From assembly GCF_030552895.1 (NCBI RefSeq), contig NZ_CP130649.1, forward strand, positions 2,604,001 through 2,668,000: a stretch of DNA of 64,000 nt, given 5' to 3'. Shown piece after piece: positions 31,804-43,413 of the stretch (position 1 is its first letter; the number at the start of each line of letters is the position of its first letter). The notes under the pieces were generated by a model. It had not been told where the DNA came from, did no database searches, and saw only the letters and a list, made by a program, of their open reading frames with translations. The translations under genes and the position numbers were made by a program. This DNA comes from Tatumella ptyseos. GTDB taxonomy: Bacteria > Pseudomonadota > Gammaproteobacteria > Enterobacterales > Enterobacteriaceae.

Positions 31804-33087
31804 TTATTTTACAACGTAATCTGATAAAGCCGGATATTGCTTATTGAGACGATGCCACTCAACGATCGGTAAACGGACCTGTAAACCGATGGATCCATCG
31901 TCCTGATTCCATTCTTCTGTAATTGCATCAAGCTGATAAAAACGACTACGTAAGCGCCCTGCTTCCGGCGGAAGTGTCAGAGTATGCTGAGCAATTTCGC
32001 CCGAAAGCCGTTCTGAAAGCGCCTGCCAGAGTAAAGGTAGTCCCAGCCCGCTTTGCGCAGACAACCAGACTCGTATCGGAACACCTTCCTCATTGCGATC
32101 GATACGTGGCTCAAACCCTTCTAATTGGTCGATTTTATTCATGACATGCAACGCCGGGATTTCGTCTGCTTCGATTTCTGCCAACACTTCGTCGACCGCT
32201 TCGATATTTTCATTCACACGCAAATCGGCCGCATCAATGACATGAAGTAATAACGTCGCTTCACGGGTTTCTTGCAGTGTGGCTTTAAACGCAGCGACTA
32301 AATCATGGGGTAAATGCCGGATAAACCCTACGGTATCTGCCAATACCACTTCCCCAACGTCTGTCACCGACAAGCGCCGCAAAGTAGGATCTAGTGTCGC
32401 AAATAATTGGTCAGCCGCATAGACCTCTGCCGAGGTGATACTGTTGAACAAAGTCGATTTCCCGGCATTGGTATAGCCAACCAATGACACGGTTGGAATA
32501 TCGGCTTTCGCCCTTGCCTGCCGTCCCTGCTCTCGTTGCTTTTCAACTCGCTGTAATCGAGAAAGGATAAGGGTGATACGGTTACGTAATAAACGTCTAT
32601 CGGTTTCTAGCTGTGTTTCGCCAGGCCCACGTAAACCTATTCCACCTTTTTGGCGCTCCAAGTGGGTCCAACCACGCACTAATCGAGTTGCTAGATGACG
32701 TAACTGGGCTAATTCGACCTGTAATTTACCTTCGTGTGTACGCGCTCGCTGCGCGAAGATATCTAAAATAAGGCCTGTGCGATCGATCACTCGACACTCA
32801 CACAGTCTTTCTAAATTCCGTTCTTGGGCAGGGCTTAACGCATGGTCGAAAATCACGACACTGGCACCGGTAGCCTTGACTGCCTCAGCAATCTCTTCAG
32901 CTTTGCCTTCACCAACGAAATATTTAGGGTGGGGGGATTTACGGCTTCCCGTAACAACTTGCAGGGCTTCAACTCCTGCGGAAGAGACAAGGGTTTCAAA
33001 CTCTTGTAGATCTTCGCTTTCTTTATCTTGTGAAAACCAGATATGAACTAAGACGGCCTGTTCGCCGGCATCATAACGCTCAAACAA
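31804..33087 (-). CDS. hflX: Ribosome-splitting GTPase HflX
   Basis: HflX dissociates stalled 70S ribosomes under heat stress. The 427-residue protein (E. coli 426) has an N-terminal GTP-binding-like domain ([20 protein letters not shown]), a linker helix, the GTPase domain with [15 protein letters not shown] (G1), [11 protein letters not shown] (G3) and NKIDQLE (G4), and a short C-terminal domain. The start is TTG, with GAGG 8 nt before it; it aligns to E. coli MFDRYDAGEQ. Part of the hfq-hflX-hflK-hflC array. Confidence 0.96.
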   Translation of the reverse strand: MFERYDAGEQAVLVHIWFSQDKESEDLQEFETLVSSAGVEALQVVTGSRKSPHPKYFVGEGKAEEIAEAVKATGASVVIFDHALSPAQERNLERLCECRVIDRTGLILDIFAQRARTHEGKLQVELAQLRHLATRLVRGWTHLERQKGGIGLRGPGETQLETDRRLLRNRITLILSRLQRVEKQREQGRQARAKADIPTVSLVGYTNAGKSTLFNSITSAEVYAADQLFATLDPTLRRLSVTDVGEVVLADTVGFIRHLPHDLVAAFKATLQETREATLLLHVIDAADLRVNENIEAVDEVLAEIEADEIPALHVMNKIDQLEGFEPRIDRNEEGVPIRVWLSAQSGLGLPLLWQALSERLSGEIAQHTLTLPPEAGRLRSRFYQLDAITEEWNQDDGSIGLQVRLPIVEWHRLNKQYPALSDYVVK

Positions 33088-33147
33088 GCGATAACCTCAC
33101 TGAAAGGATGACAACCAGAGAGCCGAAACTCTCCGGTCGATAGGGAC

Positions 33148-33456
<309 letters not shown>

Positions 33457-33530
33457 TTATACGTTCGTAGTGTAATTATTATAGAGTTAGAAAACCGCTA
33501 TGGCATACCATGCCTGAAGATTGTAAATAA

Positions 33531-34478
33531 TCAATCAGTTATAGCACGAATAACGTTTAAAACTTTCTCACGAGCCAACTCAGGCTGCAGGCTATCAAGC
33601 CAAACTAACGCTTTCCACCCTCGCAACCAAGTCATTTGTCGCTTAGCCAATTGGCGAGTGGCACATATGCCACGGAAAACCATTTCATTATAATCTATTT
33701 CGCCTTCAAGCCATGACCACATTTGTCGATAACCGACACAGCGTACAGAAGGCATGTCCACATGAAGGTCGCCACGCTGGTAGAGAGCCCTGACTTCATC
33801 CTCAAATCCCTCATTCAGCATCTGCTGGAAACGCATTTCAATCCGTTGATGAAGTACATCACGATCTTGCGGAGCAATAGCAAACTGATAGACGTCGTAA
33901 GGGAGCGCTTCCCCTGCCGTTTCAGTTAACTCAGTTAGAGTTTTACCTGAAATGAGAAAAACTTCCAGTGCTCGTGTCAGTCTTTGTGGATCATTAGGAT
34001 GAATTCTCGCTCCAGCACTCGGATCTATCAGACAAAGTTCTTGGTGAAGAGTTTCCCAACCTTCCAATTTTGCCCGGTTTTCAATTTGCTGACGGATCTC
34101 TGGGTTAGCAGAAGGTAGAGGTGATAGCCCTTCTAATAACGCCTTAAAGTACAACATTGTCCCGCCAACCAGTATCGGAATCGCCCCACGCTCGGTAATT
34201 TCAGCCATTTTCTGTAACGCATCTCGACGAAAATCAGCAGCGGAATAATGTTGGCTCGGATCAATAAGGTCTAAAAGGTGGTGAGGCGCTGCAGACTGTT
34301 CTGCTGCTGTGGGTTTCGCCGTGCCAATATCCATACCTCGATAAACGAGAGCGGAATCGACACTAATAATCTCTACCGGTAAAGTTTTTGCGAGCTCAAT
34401 AGCTAATGCCGTTTTACCGGAAGCGGTTGGCCCCATAATAAAAATAGCTTTTGGTAAAGGTGATGTCATGTCATTCAT
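33531..34478 (-). CDS. miaA: tRNA dimethylallyltransferase MiaA
   Basis: Adds dimethylallyl to N6 of A37 in tRNAs reading UNN codons. The 315-residue product has the P-loop GPTASGKT at residues 16-23, [36 protein letters not shown], and [15 protein letters not shown] near the end. Its start overlaps the mutL stop by 8 nt, so the two are translationally linked. Confidence 0.97.
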   Translation of the reverse strand: MNDMTSPLPKAIFIMGPTASGKTALAIELAKTLPVEIISVDSALVYRGMDIGTAKPTAAEQSAAPHHLLDLIDPSQHYSAADFRRDALQKMAEITERGAIPILVGGTMLYFKALLEGLSPLPSANPEIRQQIENRAKLEGWETLHQELCLIDPSAGARIHPNDPQRLTRALEVFLISGKTLTELTETAGEALPYDVYQFAIAPQDRDVLHQRIEMRFQQMLNEGFEDEVRALYQRGDLHVDMPSVRCVGYRQMWSWLEGEIDYNEMVFRGICATRQLAKRQMTWLRGWKALVWLDSLQPELAREKVLNVIRAITD

Positions 34479-36279
34479 TTAAAAGTGCTTCGAAAAAAGG
34501 AGCTAAATGTAACGGCTGAATAAGCCCCGCTGCGGGAGAAGCGACTTGTTCAGGATCTAGCCGTTCTAAATCAGCTAAGAGACTAATTGCTTGCGAGTGG
34601 CTCCAAGTACGTTCAGTACTGTCAATCGTCCCCGCTAACCATAACGTAAAAGTCGATGGGTTCACCTCAGATGCTGAAGATAACCATTCAATCAATTCCG
34701 GTAATAACCTTTGTAAGTTCTGTGCGCGTAAAGGTAAAGGCACTGCGCGCAGAGTACTGTAATGGCCGTCACTGTCTAAATCTATACCAAAGCGCTGCAG
34801 CAACTCAGCGTGTTGACTGATAACTTGCTTATCAATCACACGGCTTTTCACTCGTAAAGGAATGAGTAAAGGCTGCGAGACCAACGATTGGGTCGCTGGA
34901 CTAAGTTGCTTTGCCAACACCAAACTCGCTGCTTTGGCTAATGAGAGTAAAGCCAGCCCCGTTGAACGCTCCAACAATGCAAAGCGCTGCTCACAGACAG
35001 TGAGGACTCGACCAAAGCCTTGTGTATGTCCGGCAAGAGGTTCGAGATAGTCAGCCTTGAGAGGCTCGACGGCCGCCTCTTCGACGCGTGGCGTCGAACT
35101 CACTAAACGCTGGTAAACGTCGGCCTCTTTTTTACGATAAGGCTCTGGTGAATAATTATGCCGCTCAGTAACCGGTTGAGCCGGCTGTGCGAATTTATTT
35201 TTACCGGCCGATACCCGGTTCTCAGCAATGATGGGCTGAGATAATGGCGCAGGCTGACTGACCTCTAACGATAATCCCTGTTCAACCGGCGTCAACGCGC
35301 TAGTGATACCCTGATATATAAAATCATGCACTAAGCGTGATTGATGAAACCGCACTTCGTGTTTTGCTGGATGCACATTCACATCAACTTGGTGAGGATC
35401 AACCGTCAGAAAAAGCACATATGCCGGTGTTTGCTGTGGGCCGATATGCTCTTGATAGGCTTGCCTGATAGCGTGATTAATGAGTTTATCACGCATCATA
35501 CGGCCGTTTACATAGCAATATTGGATTTCGCTAACCTGCTGCGCATAATCGGGAGAGACAATCCAGCCTTCAATACCTAAGCCGTCATGTTGCCAATCTA
35601 TATGTACAGCTTGTGAGACAAAGTTGGCCCCACAGATTGCGGCCAACCGCTGCTGTTTCTGTTTCTCATTATTTGCCACTCGATAGTGTCGGGCAGCTTT
35701 ACCGTTGTGGGTCAACATAAACTCGACATCAAAACGCGCTAACGCGATACGCCGAATAACCTCATCAATATGGGTAAACTCTGTCTTTTCGGTACGCAGA
35801 AACTTACGTCGAGCGGGCGTATTATAAAATAGATCCAAGACCTCTAAGGTCGAACCGCATGGGTGGGCCGCGGGCTTAAGACTGACATTCATCTCACGCC
35901 CTTCAGCGTAAGCCTGCCAGGCTTCTTGCTGTGACTCAGGACGCGAGGTTAGCGTCAAGCGAGAGACTGAACTGATACTGGCCAAGGCTTCACCGCGAAA
36001 CCCAAGACTTATAATGGCTTCAAGATCATCTAACGATGCGATTTTACTGGTGGCATGGCGAGCGAGCGCCAGAGAAAGTTGTTCTTTATCGATTCCACAA
36101 CCATTATCCCGGATCGCGATCCGCTTGGTACCACCCTTATCGATGTCAATATGGATACGCGTCGCCCCGGCATCGAGGCTATTTTCAATGAGCTCTTTCA
36201 CCACAGAGGCTGGGCGCTCTACCACTTCCCCAGCCGCGATTTGGTTAGCCAGCTGCGGGGGTAATATCTGGATTGGCAT
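34471..36279 (-). CDS. mutL: DNA mismatch repair protein MutL
   Basis: MutL couples MutS mismatch recognition to MutH and UvrD. The N-terminal GHKL ATPase has [17 protein letters not shown], and [10 protein letters not shown] (about residues 95-104). The C-terminal dimerisation domain spans about residues 420-602; the variable linker (about 335-415) is Pro/Gln-rich. The 602-residue length compares with 615 in E. coli, and the metal-binding endonuclease motif DQHAxxERI is not seen, as expected for a MutH-using lineage. GAGGA precedes the ATG. Confidence 0.97.
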   Translation of the reverse strand: MPIQILPPQLANQIAAGEVVERPASVVKELIENSLDAGATRIHIDIDKGGTKRIAIRDNGCGIDKEQLSLALARHATSKIASLDDLEAIISLGFRGEALASISSVSRLTLTSRPESQQEAWQAYAEGREMNVSLKPAAHPCGSTLEVLDLFYNTPARRKFLRTEKTEFTHIDEVIRRIALARFDVEFMLTHNGKAARHYRVANNEKQKQQRLAAICGANFVSQAVHIDWQHDGLGIEGWIVSPDYAQQVSEIQYCYVNGRMMRDKLINHAIRQAYQEHIGPQQTPAYVLFLTVDPHQVDVNVHPAKHEVRFHQSRLVHDFIYQGITSALTPVEQGLSLEVSQPAPLSQPIIAENRVSAGKNKFAQPAQPVTERHNYSPEPYRKKEADVYQRLVSSTPRVEEAAVEPLKADYLEPLAGHTQGFGRVLTVCEQRFALLERSTGLALLSLAKAASLVLAKQLSPATQSLVSQPLLIPLRVKSRVIDKQVISQHAELLQRFGIDLDSDGHYSTLRAVPLPLRAQNLQRLLPELIEWLSSASEVNPSTFTLWLAGTIDSTERTWSHSQAISLLADLERLDPEQVASPAAGLIQPLHLAPFFEALLNE

Positions 36280-36308
36280 AAAGGATCCTCTGCAGCGACC
36301 TCTTCCAG

Positions 36309-37895
36309 CTACGATTGCGGGATGACTAAGGTCTGACCTAACATCACATTAGCGGAACGAAGCTTATTCTTAGTCATAATAGTTTGGGCACTTACCCCGT
36401 ATTTCAAGGCTATCGCATTGAGCGAATCCCCTCGCACGACTTTATGGCGAATAACAGATGGCGATACGTTAGCAGTAGCCTTAGCACCGCCAATTCTTAA
36501 CCGCTGGCCTACCCACACTCCCGGTTTTTTCAAACTATTCTGCTTAATAATCGCCTGGCTGCTGACCCCATAACGTGCGGCAATACCCGATAAGGTTTCT
36601 CCACGTTGGACAACATGCAATAACGATTGTGAGGATGCAACACCCTGCGCTGAACTGGCGACAGCCGGACGGTTTTCACTGGCAGCAATATATTGGTAAG
36701 GATGGCTACGGAAATAAGCGCGTAATCCCCGGTAAATCGCATGCGCGATTTTGGTCTGGTAAGCCGAATTACCTAATAATTTCTCTTCTTGTGCATTACT
36801 GATAAACCCAGTCTCAACTAACAAGGAGGGGATATCCGGTGAACGAAGGACCCCCAAGCTCGCATGCTCAGGCAGCCGTTTATGTAAAGGCGTGACTTGA
36901 CGAAGGTTTTGCAGCACCTTGGTTGCAACGTCGTAGCCAACACGCTGTGAGTGACCAAATTGCAGATCCAGTACCGCTTGGCTTAAGTAGGGATCAGACT
37001 GACTATTCGCTAATAAGTCTCCGGCACCACCGAGCAGTTCAGATTGCTTCTCAGTTTGCTCTAACCAGTTGGCCATTTCTGAGTTAGCGCGACGATTAGA
37101 GAGTACCCACACTGAAGCTCCACTCGCAGAATGTACGGGCGCAGAGTCAGCATGGATAGACACTAATAAGCTCGCATTCTCTTTTCGAGCCACTTCTGAA
37201 CGCCCCATCACGGAAATAAAGTAGTTACCATTACGAGTTAATACCGGCTTAAACATCGGATCAGCGTCTAGAAACTTCTTAAGTTTACGGGCTATCGCGA
37301 TAGTGACGTTTTTTTCTTTTAAACCATGTTGACCAATAGCACCTGGATCTTGCCCACCATGCCCCGCATCGATGGCGACAATCACTACCTGATTTCGGGT
37401 AACTTGCCCACCGGGGTAAGTGGTGGTGTTAGTGTTAGACACTGCTGTTTTTGTCGGCGTAAACGGATTTTTTTCGGTTTTGTTTGCCGCAATAGCGGTG
37501 GGAGGAGCAGCTTTACCATTAAGCGTGACCACCACTTGCCACTGGCTACCCACCTGACGAGTAGTGACCGAAGAGCCCGAAGCCTGGGTCAACTCAAAGA
37601 CCAGTCGAATCGCATGTTGGTTCGGGGGCTGGCTGGTTCTAATACGCTTAACAAGATTAGTTCCACTGAAATTAAGAGGAAGCCCTTTGATGGTTCCGCT
37701 TTCATGGATATCTATCACAAACCGTTCGGGATTATGCAAACTAAACCACGATGAAGTGGGCTTATCTGCAAAACTTAACGTCACTATTGATTGCGCCTCT
37801 CGATTATCGACCTGAATATCCGAGAGCGATGCCGCCACTACCACTCGACTCACGAGGCAACATAGCACGACGAGAATCAGCCGCCGTAAGGTCAT
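36309..37895 (-). CDS. amiB: N-acetylmuramoyl-L-alanine amidase AmiB with two LysM
   Basis: Periplasmic zinc amidase cleaving septal peptidoglycan, activated by EnvC. A signal peptide (about 21 residues, ending VVVA) precedes an AMIN domain (about 25-125), the amidase_3 domain with [31 protein letters not shown] and LLVETGFIS, and two C-terminal LysM modules ([20 protein letters not shown] and [19 protein letters not shown]). The 528 residues exceed the 445 of E. coli AmiB because of the LysM pair. tsaE overlaps by 4 nt; mutL follows after 29 bp. Confidence 0.96.
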   Translation of the reverse strand: MTLRRLILVVLCCLVSRVVVAASLSDIQVDNREAQSIVTLSFADKPTSSWFSLHNPERFVIDIHESGTIKGLPLNFSGTNLVKRIRTSQPPNQHAIRLVFELTQASGSSVTTRQVGSQWQVVVTLNGKAAPPTAIAANKTEKNPFTPTKTAVSNTNTTTYPGGQVTRNQVVIVAIDAGHGGQDPGAIGQHGLKEKNVTIAIARKLKKFLDADPMFKPVLTRNGNYFISVMGRSEVARKENASLLVSIHADSAPVHSASGASVWVLSNRRANSEMANWLEQTEKQSELLGGAGDLLANSQSDPYLSQAVLDLQFGHSQRVGYDVATKVLQNLRQVTPLHKRLPEHASLGVLRSPDIPSLLVETGFISNAQEEKLLGNSAYQTKIAHAIYRGLRAYFRSHPYQYIAASENRPAVASSAQGVASSQSLLHVVQRGETLSGIAARYGVSSQAIIKQNSLKKPGVWVGQRLRIGGAKATANVSPSVIRHKVVRGDSLNAIALKYGVSAQTIMTKNKLRSANVMLGQTLVIPQS

Positions 37896-38368
37896 GCTTC
37901 TCCCTCGTTAGCCGAAATTTCTTGTAGTAAATGTTCACCCCACGGTGAGCTAGCGACAATCTGCGCCTCTCTTCCATCACCTTGATACGCTAAGGTAATG
38001 GTGAGATCCGGCGAGGGTAAAATACCCGCGCCCTGCTGAGGCCATTCGACTAAACAGATAGCATCACCAGTGAAATAGTCACGTACCCCCATGAATTCAA
38101 GCTCTTCAGGATCGGCAAGGCGATAAAGATCAAAATGGTAGGCTAAGCGATCGTTAATTTCATAAGGTTCCACCAATGTATAGGTCGGGCTTTTAACGTT
38201 CCCTTGGTGACCTAGCGCTTGGAGAAAACCCCGGCTGAAAGTGGTCTTACCTGCCCCTAAATCGCCGACTAAATAGATAATTGTCGCTTGCTCACTGGCC
38301 TTTGCTAAGCGGGCACCTAACGCCAAGGTATCCGCTAAGTCAGCCAGCATAAATATTTTTGTTGTCAT
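37892..38368 (-). CDS. tsaE: tRNA t6A synthesis ATPase TsaE
   Basis: TsaE works with TsaB and TsaD in threonylcarbamoyl-A37 formation. The 158-residue product has the P-loop [13 protein letters not shown] at residues 35-47, [13 protein letters not shown], and FHFDLYRL-like [16 protein letters not shown]. The ATG at 38368 is 1 nt after the nnr stop, with AAGAG inside the nnr end; the frame's further 11 codons lie inside nnr and are not used by homologues. Overlaps amiB by 4 nt. Confidence 0.95.
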   Translation of the reverse strand: MTTKIFMLADLADTLALGARLAKASEQATIIYLVGDLGAGKTTFSRGFLQALGHQGNVKSPTYTLVEPYEINDRLAYHFDLYRLADPEELEFMGVRDYFTGDAICLVEWPQQGAGILPSPDLTITLAYQGDGREAQIVASSPWGEHLLQEISANEGEA

Positions 38369-38369
38369 G

Positions 38370-39890
38370 TTACTCTTTAAGATCCTGAAGTGGATTGACA
38401 CTTATTCTTAATTTTTCAATCACATCCAGAGCAAGCATGCCGCGCATTCCGTGGTCAGCCGCCACAAGATCGGCCGCATGACCATGAGCAACAACGGCGG
38501 CACAGGCAGCTTCATAGGGTTCAAGTCCTTGACCAAGGAAGGCCGTGACAACGCCCGTCAACACATCACCCATTCCCCCACTGGCCATGCCAGGGTTACC
38601 TACGTAGGCAATTGAGGTGGTTGCTGAGCTATCGGCAATGATAGTACCGGAACCTTTTAAAACGGCAACGCCACCATAACGTTCTACCAATAGATTCGCC
38701 GCGGCTAAGCGGTCGGCTTCGACCTCTGCAACACTCATCCCCAATAATCGGGCTGCTTCTCCAGGATGTGGAGTTAGAACCCGATTTTGACGTTTATCCG
38801 GTTCGATTGCTAGGAGGTTTAACGCATCTGCATCCCATACCATGAATTTTTTACTTAATTTTACGTCTTTTAGTGCGTTTTTTGCCCAATAAGATTGGCC
38901 AAGTCCAGGCCCAATCGCCACGACATCTGCCCAATCCAGTGCATCATGTAGCGATTGAGGGGTTAATTCCGCAACCATTAACTCCGGCCGAGTGGCTAAT
39001 AGTGGCACAAGATTCGAGTGATGGGTTAATACTCGAACGAGGCCTGCGCCGCTGCGTAACGCTGCTTCACCGCTTAGACGTATAGCGCCGGCGGTCCCTT
39101 CCGCACCGCCAATCACCACCACTTTACCCATATCCCCTTTGTGGGCGCTGGCCTGACGTTGAGGTAACCATCGAGGTAACTGCCGAGCAGTAAGACATTC
39201 AATGGGTGGCGAAAGCTGGGGCAGTAGATGAGAGAGCCCCAAGTCAGCCACCCACAGCTTACCGCTATAGGATCTTCCTTTGCCGGTTAACAAGCCTGGT
39301 TTCAATGTGATAAAAGTCAGTGTCTCGGTAGCCTGTATTACAGAGCCTAAAGGCTGCCCTGTTTGAGCCTCTAATCCCGATGGAATATCGACGGCTAATA
39401 CCGGTGCAGAGTAGTCATTAGCTAAATCAATCAGCCTTTGGCATTCCTCACGAGGGGCCTGACGTAGGCCAATTCCTAACAATGCGTCGACAATCAGATC
39501 GACATCATTAGGCCAAGGGTCGGTTGCCGATAAGGAAGGTTGCGGTGAGATATCATCCCATAGCGCTTTAGCGCGTGCTGCCTCCTTCGGTCGGTCGTGG
39601 TGGAGCGTTGCTTCTACCACCGTGACACGAATACCGGCTTGGTGAAGAAGCGAAGCCAGTACAAATCCATCACCGCCATTATTACCGGTACCACATAACA
39701 CTAAACAGTGTTGCGTCTTGGAAAATTTTTGGGCGACTAAGGTCGCTAACGCCTCACCAGCTTGCCACATCAAAGTATAAGATGAGCCATCGTGTAACCG
39801 ACATAACCTTTGTTCAAGCTCTGCAATATGGTCGACAGGCCAACAACCGCTCGGAAGCTGGTCACTCACTGCTGAAATACTCTGCATCAT
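38370..39890 (-). CDS. nnr: NAD(P)HX epimerase/dehydratase Nnr
   Basis: Bifunctional repair enzyme for hydrated NADH and NADPH. The N-terminal epimerase domain (about residues 1-215) has [16 protein letters not shown] and VDALLGIGL; the C-terminal ADP-dependent dehydratase (about 225-500) has [32 protein letters not shown] and [15 protein letters not shown]. The 506 residues compare with 515 in E. coli. AGGAG lies 5 nt before the first of two adjacent ATGs. In E. coli queG is divergent from it; here that position is empty. Confidence 0.96.
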   Translation of the reverse strand: MMQSISAVSDQLPSGCWPVDHIAELEQRLCRLHDGSSYTLMWQAGEALATLVAQKFSKTQHCLVLCGTGNNGGDGFVLASLLHQAGIRVTVVEATLHHDRPKEAARAKALWDDISPQPSLSATDPWPNDVDLIVDALLGIGLRQAPREECQRLIDLANDYSAPVLAVDIPSGLEAQTGQPLGSVIQATETLTFITLKPGLLTGKGRSYSGKLWVADLGLSHLLPQLSPPIECLTARQLPRWLPQRQASAHKGDMGKVVVIGGAEGTAGAIRLSGEAALRSGAGLVRVLTHHSNLVPLLATRPELMVAELTPQSLHDALDWADVVAIGPGLGQSYWAKNALKDVKLSKKFMVWDADALNLLAIEPDKRQNRVLTPHPGEAARLLGMSVAEVEADRLAAANLLVERYGGVAVLKGSGTIIADSSATTSIAYVGNPGMASGGMGDVLTGVVTAFLGQGLEPYEAACAAVVAHGHAADLVAADHGMRGMLALDVIEKLRISVNPLQDLKE

Positions 39891-40225
39891 TCCGACTCCT
39901 ACTCAATTCTCGCTGACCTAGCGATAGACGAATAAATAAAAAGAATAGGTCGAAACCTGGCTAAGCGACAGAATTACAACAGGAATTCTACTGTGAATAG
40001 CTTTTTACGTTGAGGGGGGGAAACGGGGGTAACGCACTAGAAGAATAATTACCATAAAATATAAAAAACTTATAAATCATGATGATAGGAATATATTATA
40101 GATTCTAGTTATCAAAGCGCAACAGTGAATACCCTGTGGATAACTCTGTTGAAAAGCTTAATGATTACCGATGAAATCTACGCGACAGAGCAGAAGGGGT
40201 AAAATAAAAAACAGATATGAAAATT
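39891..40225. other. Gene-free 335-bp gap where queG is usual
   Basis: No coding frame of note. AT-rich, with a G7 tract near 40013-40019. E. coli carries queG (epoxyqueuosine reductase) between nnr and the tRNA-Gly genes; no remnant is recognisable by eye. Confidence 0.6.
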
Positions 40226-40301
<76 letters not shown>

Positions 40302-40330
40302 ATTATGGTGGGTACTACTGCTTGACGTCC

Positions 40331-40406
<76 letters not shown>

Positions 40407-40448
40407 ATTAGGAGGTTTTAATTAACAACTTCAACAACTTTTATAACT

Positions 40449-40524
<76 letters not shown>

Positions 40525-40565
40525 GCCCTGAACAGTAAAATATTTACTACCGTTACGGGGTGCGA

Positions 40566-40593
40566 ATTATACGAGAATAATCGTCCTGCGCAA
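40566..40593 (-). promoter_or_regulatory. Promoter of tRNA-Gly cluster
   Basis: On the minus strand TTGCGC (plus 40588-40593), a 16-bp spacer and TATAAT (plus 40566-40571), followed by a C-rich discriminator (TCGCACCCC) typical of stringently controlled stable-RNA promoters. Confidence 0.75.
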
Positions 40594-40628
40594 CCCCCCT
40601 ACACCGCTTTTTTTATTTTTTCGTATCA

Positions 40629-40649
40629 ACTGCCGATTTACTCGGCAGT
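40629..40649 (-). terminator. Hairpin downstream of orn
   Basis: ACTGCCGA (40629-40636) pairs with TCGGCAGT (40642-40649). No T run follows on the minus strand, so termination efficiency is doubtful. Confidence 0.45.
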
Positions 40650-40672
40650 TTGCACAGTTATTATCCTAAAAA

Positions 40673-41218
40673 TCACAATTTAAGAAAGTTTTCGCGGTAA
40701 AATGCTAACTCAGCGATGGACTCTTTAATATCATCTAACGCTTGGTGAGTTCCTTTTTTGTGGAACTGTTGCAAAATCTCTGGCTTCCAACGACGCGCGA
40801 GTTCTTTCAACGTGCTGACGTCTACCGCGCGATAATGAAAATAATTTTCAAGCTGCGGCATATAATTCACTAAGAAACGACGATCTTGCCCGATAGAGTT
40901 ACCACAGATAGGTGAGCTGTTTTCCGGTACCCACTGTTTTAGGAATGCTAAGGTTAACTGCTCCGCTTCCGCTTCCGATACCGTACTCTGCTTGACTCGG
41001 GCCACTAAACCACTTTGCGTGTGAGTCTTAACGTTCCACTCATCCATCAAGGCTAGCTGTTCATCACTTTGATGCACGGCCAATACCGGCCCTTCCGCAA
41101 GTATCGTTAAGTTGGCATCAGTGACAATCGTAGCGATCTCAATAATCCGATCTCGTAAGGGGTCTAACCCCGTCATCTCTAAATCAATCCAAATTAGGTT
41201 ATCTTTATGCTGCGTCAT
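40673..41218 (-). CDS. orn: Oligoribonuclease
   Basis: DEDDh 3'-5' exonuclease that clears dinucleotides, including pGpG from c-di-GMP turnover. The 181 residues match E. coli Orn. [10 protein letters not shown] (D12, E14), [13 protein letters not shown] and [16 protein letters not shown] hold the catalytic acids and histidine. The ATG at 41218 has GGGAG 6 nt upstream; an in-frame GTG at 41230 is rejected. Divergent from rsgA. Confidence 0.97.
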   Translation of the reverse strand: MTQHKDNLIWIDLEMTGLDPLRDRIIEIATIVTDANLTILAEGPVLAVHQSDEQLALMDEWNVKTHTQSGLVARVKQSTVSEAEAEQLTLAFLKQWVPENSSPICGNSIGQDRRFLVNYMPQLENYFHYRAVDVSTLKELARRWKPEILQQFHKKGTHQALDDIKESIAELAFYRENFLKL

Positions 41219-41321
41219 TGTCGCTCCCACTTACCCGCTAAATTCGCCATTTGTTCTCATTAAGGTGTATCATAGACCTTTTGCCCACTCAGGGCGAAAT
41301 ATCTGTTAGATGAGAGGTTGC

Positions 41322-42371
41322 GTGAGTAAAAATAAACTATCAAAGGGCCAACAACGGCGAGTTAATGCCAACCACCAACGTCGGTTACAACAGCGTGAAG
41401 GTAAAGTGGAGCCTGATGATAGCCTATTTGCCGAACCTCAAGAAGGGAGAGTCATTAGCCGCTTTGGGATGCACGCCGATATTGAAGACCCCCAGGGGCA
41501 GATTTGGCGCTGTAATCTACGCAGAACTATTCGCTCATTAGTCACTGGCGATCGGGTAGTATGGCGCGCGCCCTTAGAAGGGATGGGTAAGGGTATTGTT
41601 GAAGCCGTCCACGAGCGTAAATCGGTACTCACCCGTCCTGATTACTACGATGGCATCAAACCTATTGCTGCAAATATCGACCAAATTATTATCGTTTCTG
41701 CAATTTTACCCGAGTTGTCATTAAATATTATTGACCGCTACTTGGTTGCCTGTGAAACCCTTAATATCGCCCCACTCTTAGTCCTTAATAAGACTGATTT
41801 ATTGGACGAAGACGCGATGGCATTTGTAGATGAACAAATGGCGATCTATCAGGATATTGGTTACCCAGTGTTGAAAGTGTCAAGTCATCAACGAGAGGGG
41901 CTTGAACCGCTTGAAGAAGCACTAACCGATCGCGTGAGTATTTTTGCTGGACAGTCTGGGGTGGGTAAATCAAGCTTATTGAATGCATTATTAGGCTTTG
42001 ATGCCCTCGATAATAATGCCATCTTAACTAATGATGTCTCCGATAACTCAGGCTTGGGGCAACATACCACTACTGCTGCTCGGCTCTACCACTTCCCACA
42101 AGGCGGCGATGTTATCGACTCTCCGGGGGTAAGGGAGTTCGGGCTGTGGCACTTAGAACCGGAACAAATCACTCAAGGATTTGTCGAATTTAAACCCTAT
42201 CTAGGACTCTGTAAGTTTAGGGACTGTAAACACCTTGATGATCCAGGTTGCGCGCTGCGTCACGCCGTTGAGTTAGGCGAGATTGATGAACAGCGTTTCG
42301 AGAATTATCATAGAATCCTTGAAAGCATGGCTTCGGTAAAAATAAGAAAAAATTTCAACAGTAAAGAGTAA
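41322..42371 (+). CDS. rsgA: Ribosome small-subunit GTPase RsgA
   Basis: Circularly permuted GTPase for late 30S assembly. N-terminal OB fold ([13 protein letters not shown]...), GTPase with [22 protein letters not shown] and [10 protein letters not shown] in the permuted order G4-G1-G3, then a zinc knuckle [14 protein letters not shown]. The start is GTG at 41322, giving [19 protein letters not shown], which matches E. coli [10 protein letters not shown]; the ATG at 41310 is four codons upstream and doubles as part of its ribosome site (GAGAGG). psd follows after 96 bp. Confidence 0.96.
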   Translation: MSKNKLSKGQQRRVNANHQRRLQQREGKVEPDDSLFAEPQEGRVISRFGMHADIEDPQGQIWRCNLRRTIRSLVTGDRVVWRAPLEGMGKGIVEAVHERKSVLTRPDYYDGIKPIAANIDQIIIVSAILPELSLNIIDRYLVACETLNIAPLLVLNKTDLLDEDAMAFVDEQMAIYQDIGYPVLKVSSHQREGLEPLEEALTDRVSIFAGQSGVGKSSLLNALLGFDALDNNAILTNDVSDNSGLGQHTTTAARLYHFPQGGDVIDSPGVREFGLWHLEPEQITQGFVEFKPYLGLCKFRDCKHLDDPGCALRHAVELGEIDEQRFENYHRILESMASVKIRKNFNSKE

Positions 42372-42467
42372 TCGCCAGTTAGGCGCTCTTTTACTGCACA
42401 CATGTATAGGGTTGTGGCGTTGCCCACAATCACATTTAAGAACAATTAAGTACGCCAGGAGGCGCCC

Positions 42468-43397
42468 GTGTTAGATAAGTTGAAATTAGGTATTAACGCC
42501 CTTCTTCCTAAAAAACAACTCACAGAACTTGCTGGCTGGGGAGCAAGCCGCCAAGCGGGTTGGCTAACCAAGGCTGTTATTGATATTTTTGTTTGGTATT
42601 ACAAAGTGAATATGCAAGAAGCGGCTAAACCTGATACTGCAAGTTATCGTAGTTTTAATGAGTTTTTTGTTCGTCCGCTAAAAGATGAAGCCCGTGTGAT
42701 TGATCATGCTGCGAATATCCTTGTTCAGCCAGCAGACGGCGCAGTGAGCCAATGTGGACGTATCGACGAAAACCAAATTTTCCAAGCTAAAGGTCACTAC
42801 TACACGCTGGAAGCTTTGTTAGCCGGAAACGAAGAGCGTGCTCAGCACTTTTACAATGGTCAATTTGTGACGACCTATTTAGCTCCGCGTGACTATCACC
42901 GCGTACATATGCCGTGTAATGGGATATTACGTGAAATGGTCTATGTACCTGGAGATTTGTACTCAGTTAACCCCCTTACTGCACAAAATATTCCCAACCT
43001 CTTCGCACGTAACGAACGCGTTATCTGCTATTTCGATACCGATATGGGACCTATGGTACAAATTCTGGTGGGTGCAACCATTGTCGGAAGCATTGAAACC
43101 GTGTGGGCCGGTACCATCACGCCACCGCGTGAAGGCGTTATTCAACGTTGGCATTACCCACAAGCCGATGAAAAGGGTGCGATTGTCTTATTGAAAGGTC
43201 AAGAAATGGGCCGTTTCAAACTTGGTTCCACCGTGATTAACTTATTCGCCCCTGATCAAGTCCGTCTAAGTGAAGCGTTAGAAGCCCAAGCGCCAACTAA
43301 AATGGGCCAGCCTTTAGCAGAAAAAATTGCTGTTCAGGCGCCAACATCAACCCCACTACAAAATGAGAGTGGCGTGGTAGAACAGACCGAAGCCTAA
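42468..43397 (+). CDS. psd: Phosphatidylserine decarboxylase proenzyme
   Basis: Makes phosphatidylethanolamine at the inner membrane. The proenzyme self-cleaves at LGST ([11 protein letters not shown]), with the pyruvoyl-forming Ser at residue 254, the same number as in E. coli. [10 protein letters not shown] and [14 protein letters not shown] are conserved. The 309-residue length is shorter than E. coli (322) because of the C-terminal tail. The start is GTG with AGGAGG 5 nt upstream. mscM follows after 16 bp, as in E. coli. Confidence 0.97.
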   Translation: MLDKLKLGINALLPKKQLTELAGWGASRQAGWLTKAVIDIFVWYYKVNMQEAAKPDTASYRSFNEFFVRPLKDEARVIDHAANILVQPADGAVSQCGRIDENQIFQAKGHYYTLEALLAGNEERAQHFYNGQFVTTYLAPRDYHRVHMPCNGILREMVYVPGDLYSVNPLTAQNIPNLFARNERVICYFDTDMGPMVQILVGATIVGSIETVWAGTITPPREGVIQRWHYPQADEKGAIVLLKGQEMGRFKLGSTVINLFAPDQVRLSEALEAQAPTKMGQPLAEKIAVQAPTSTPLQNESGVVEQTEA

Positions 43398-43413
43398 TAC
43401 AGAGGGCCTGGCA

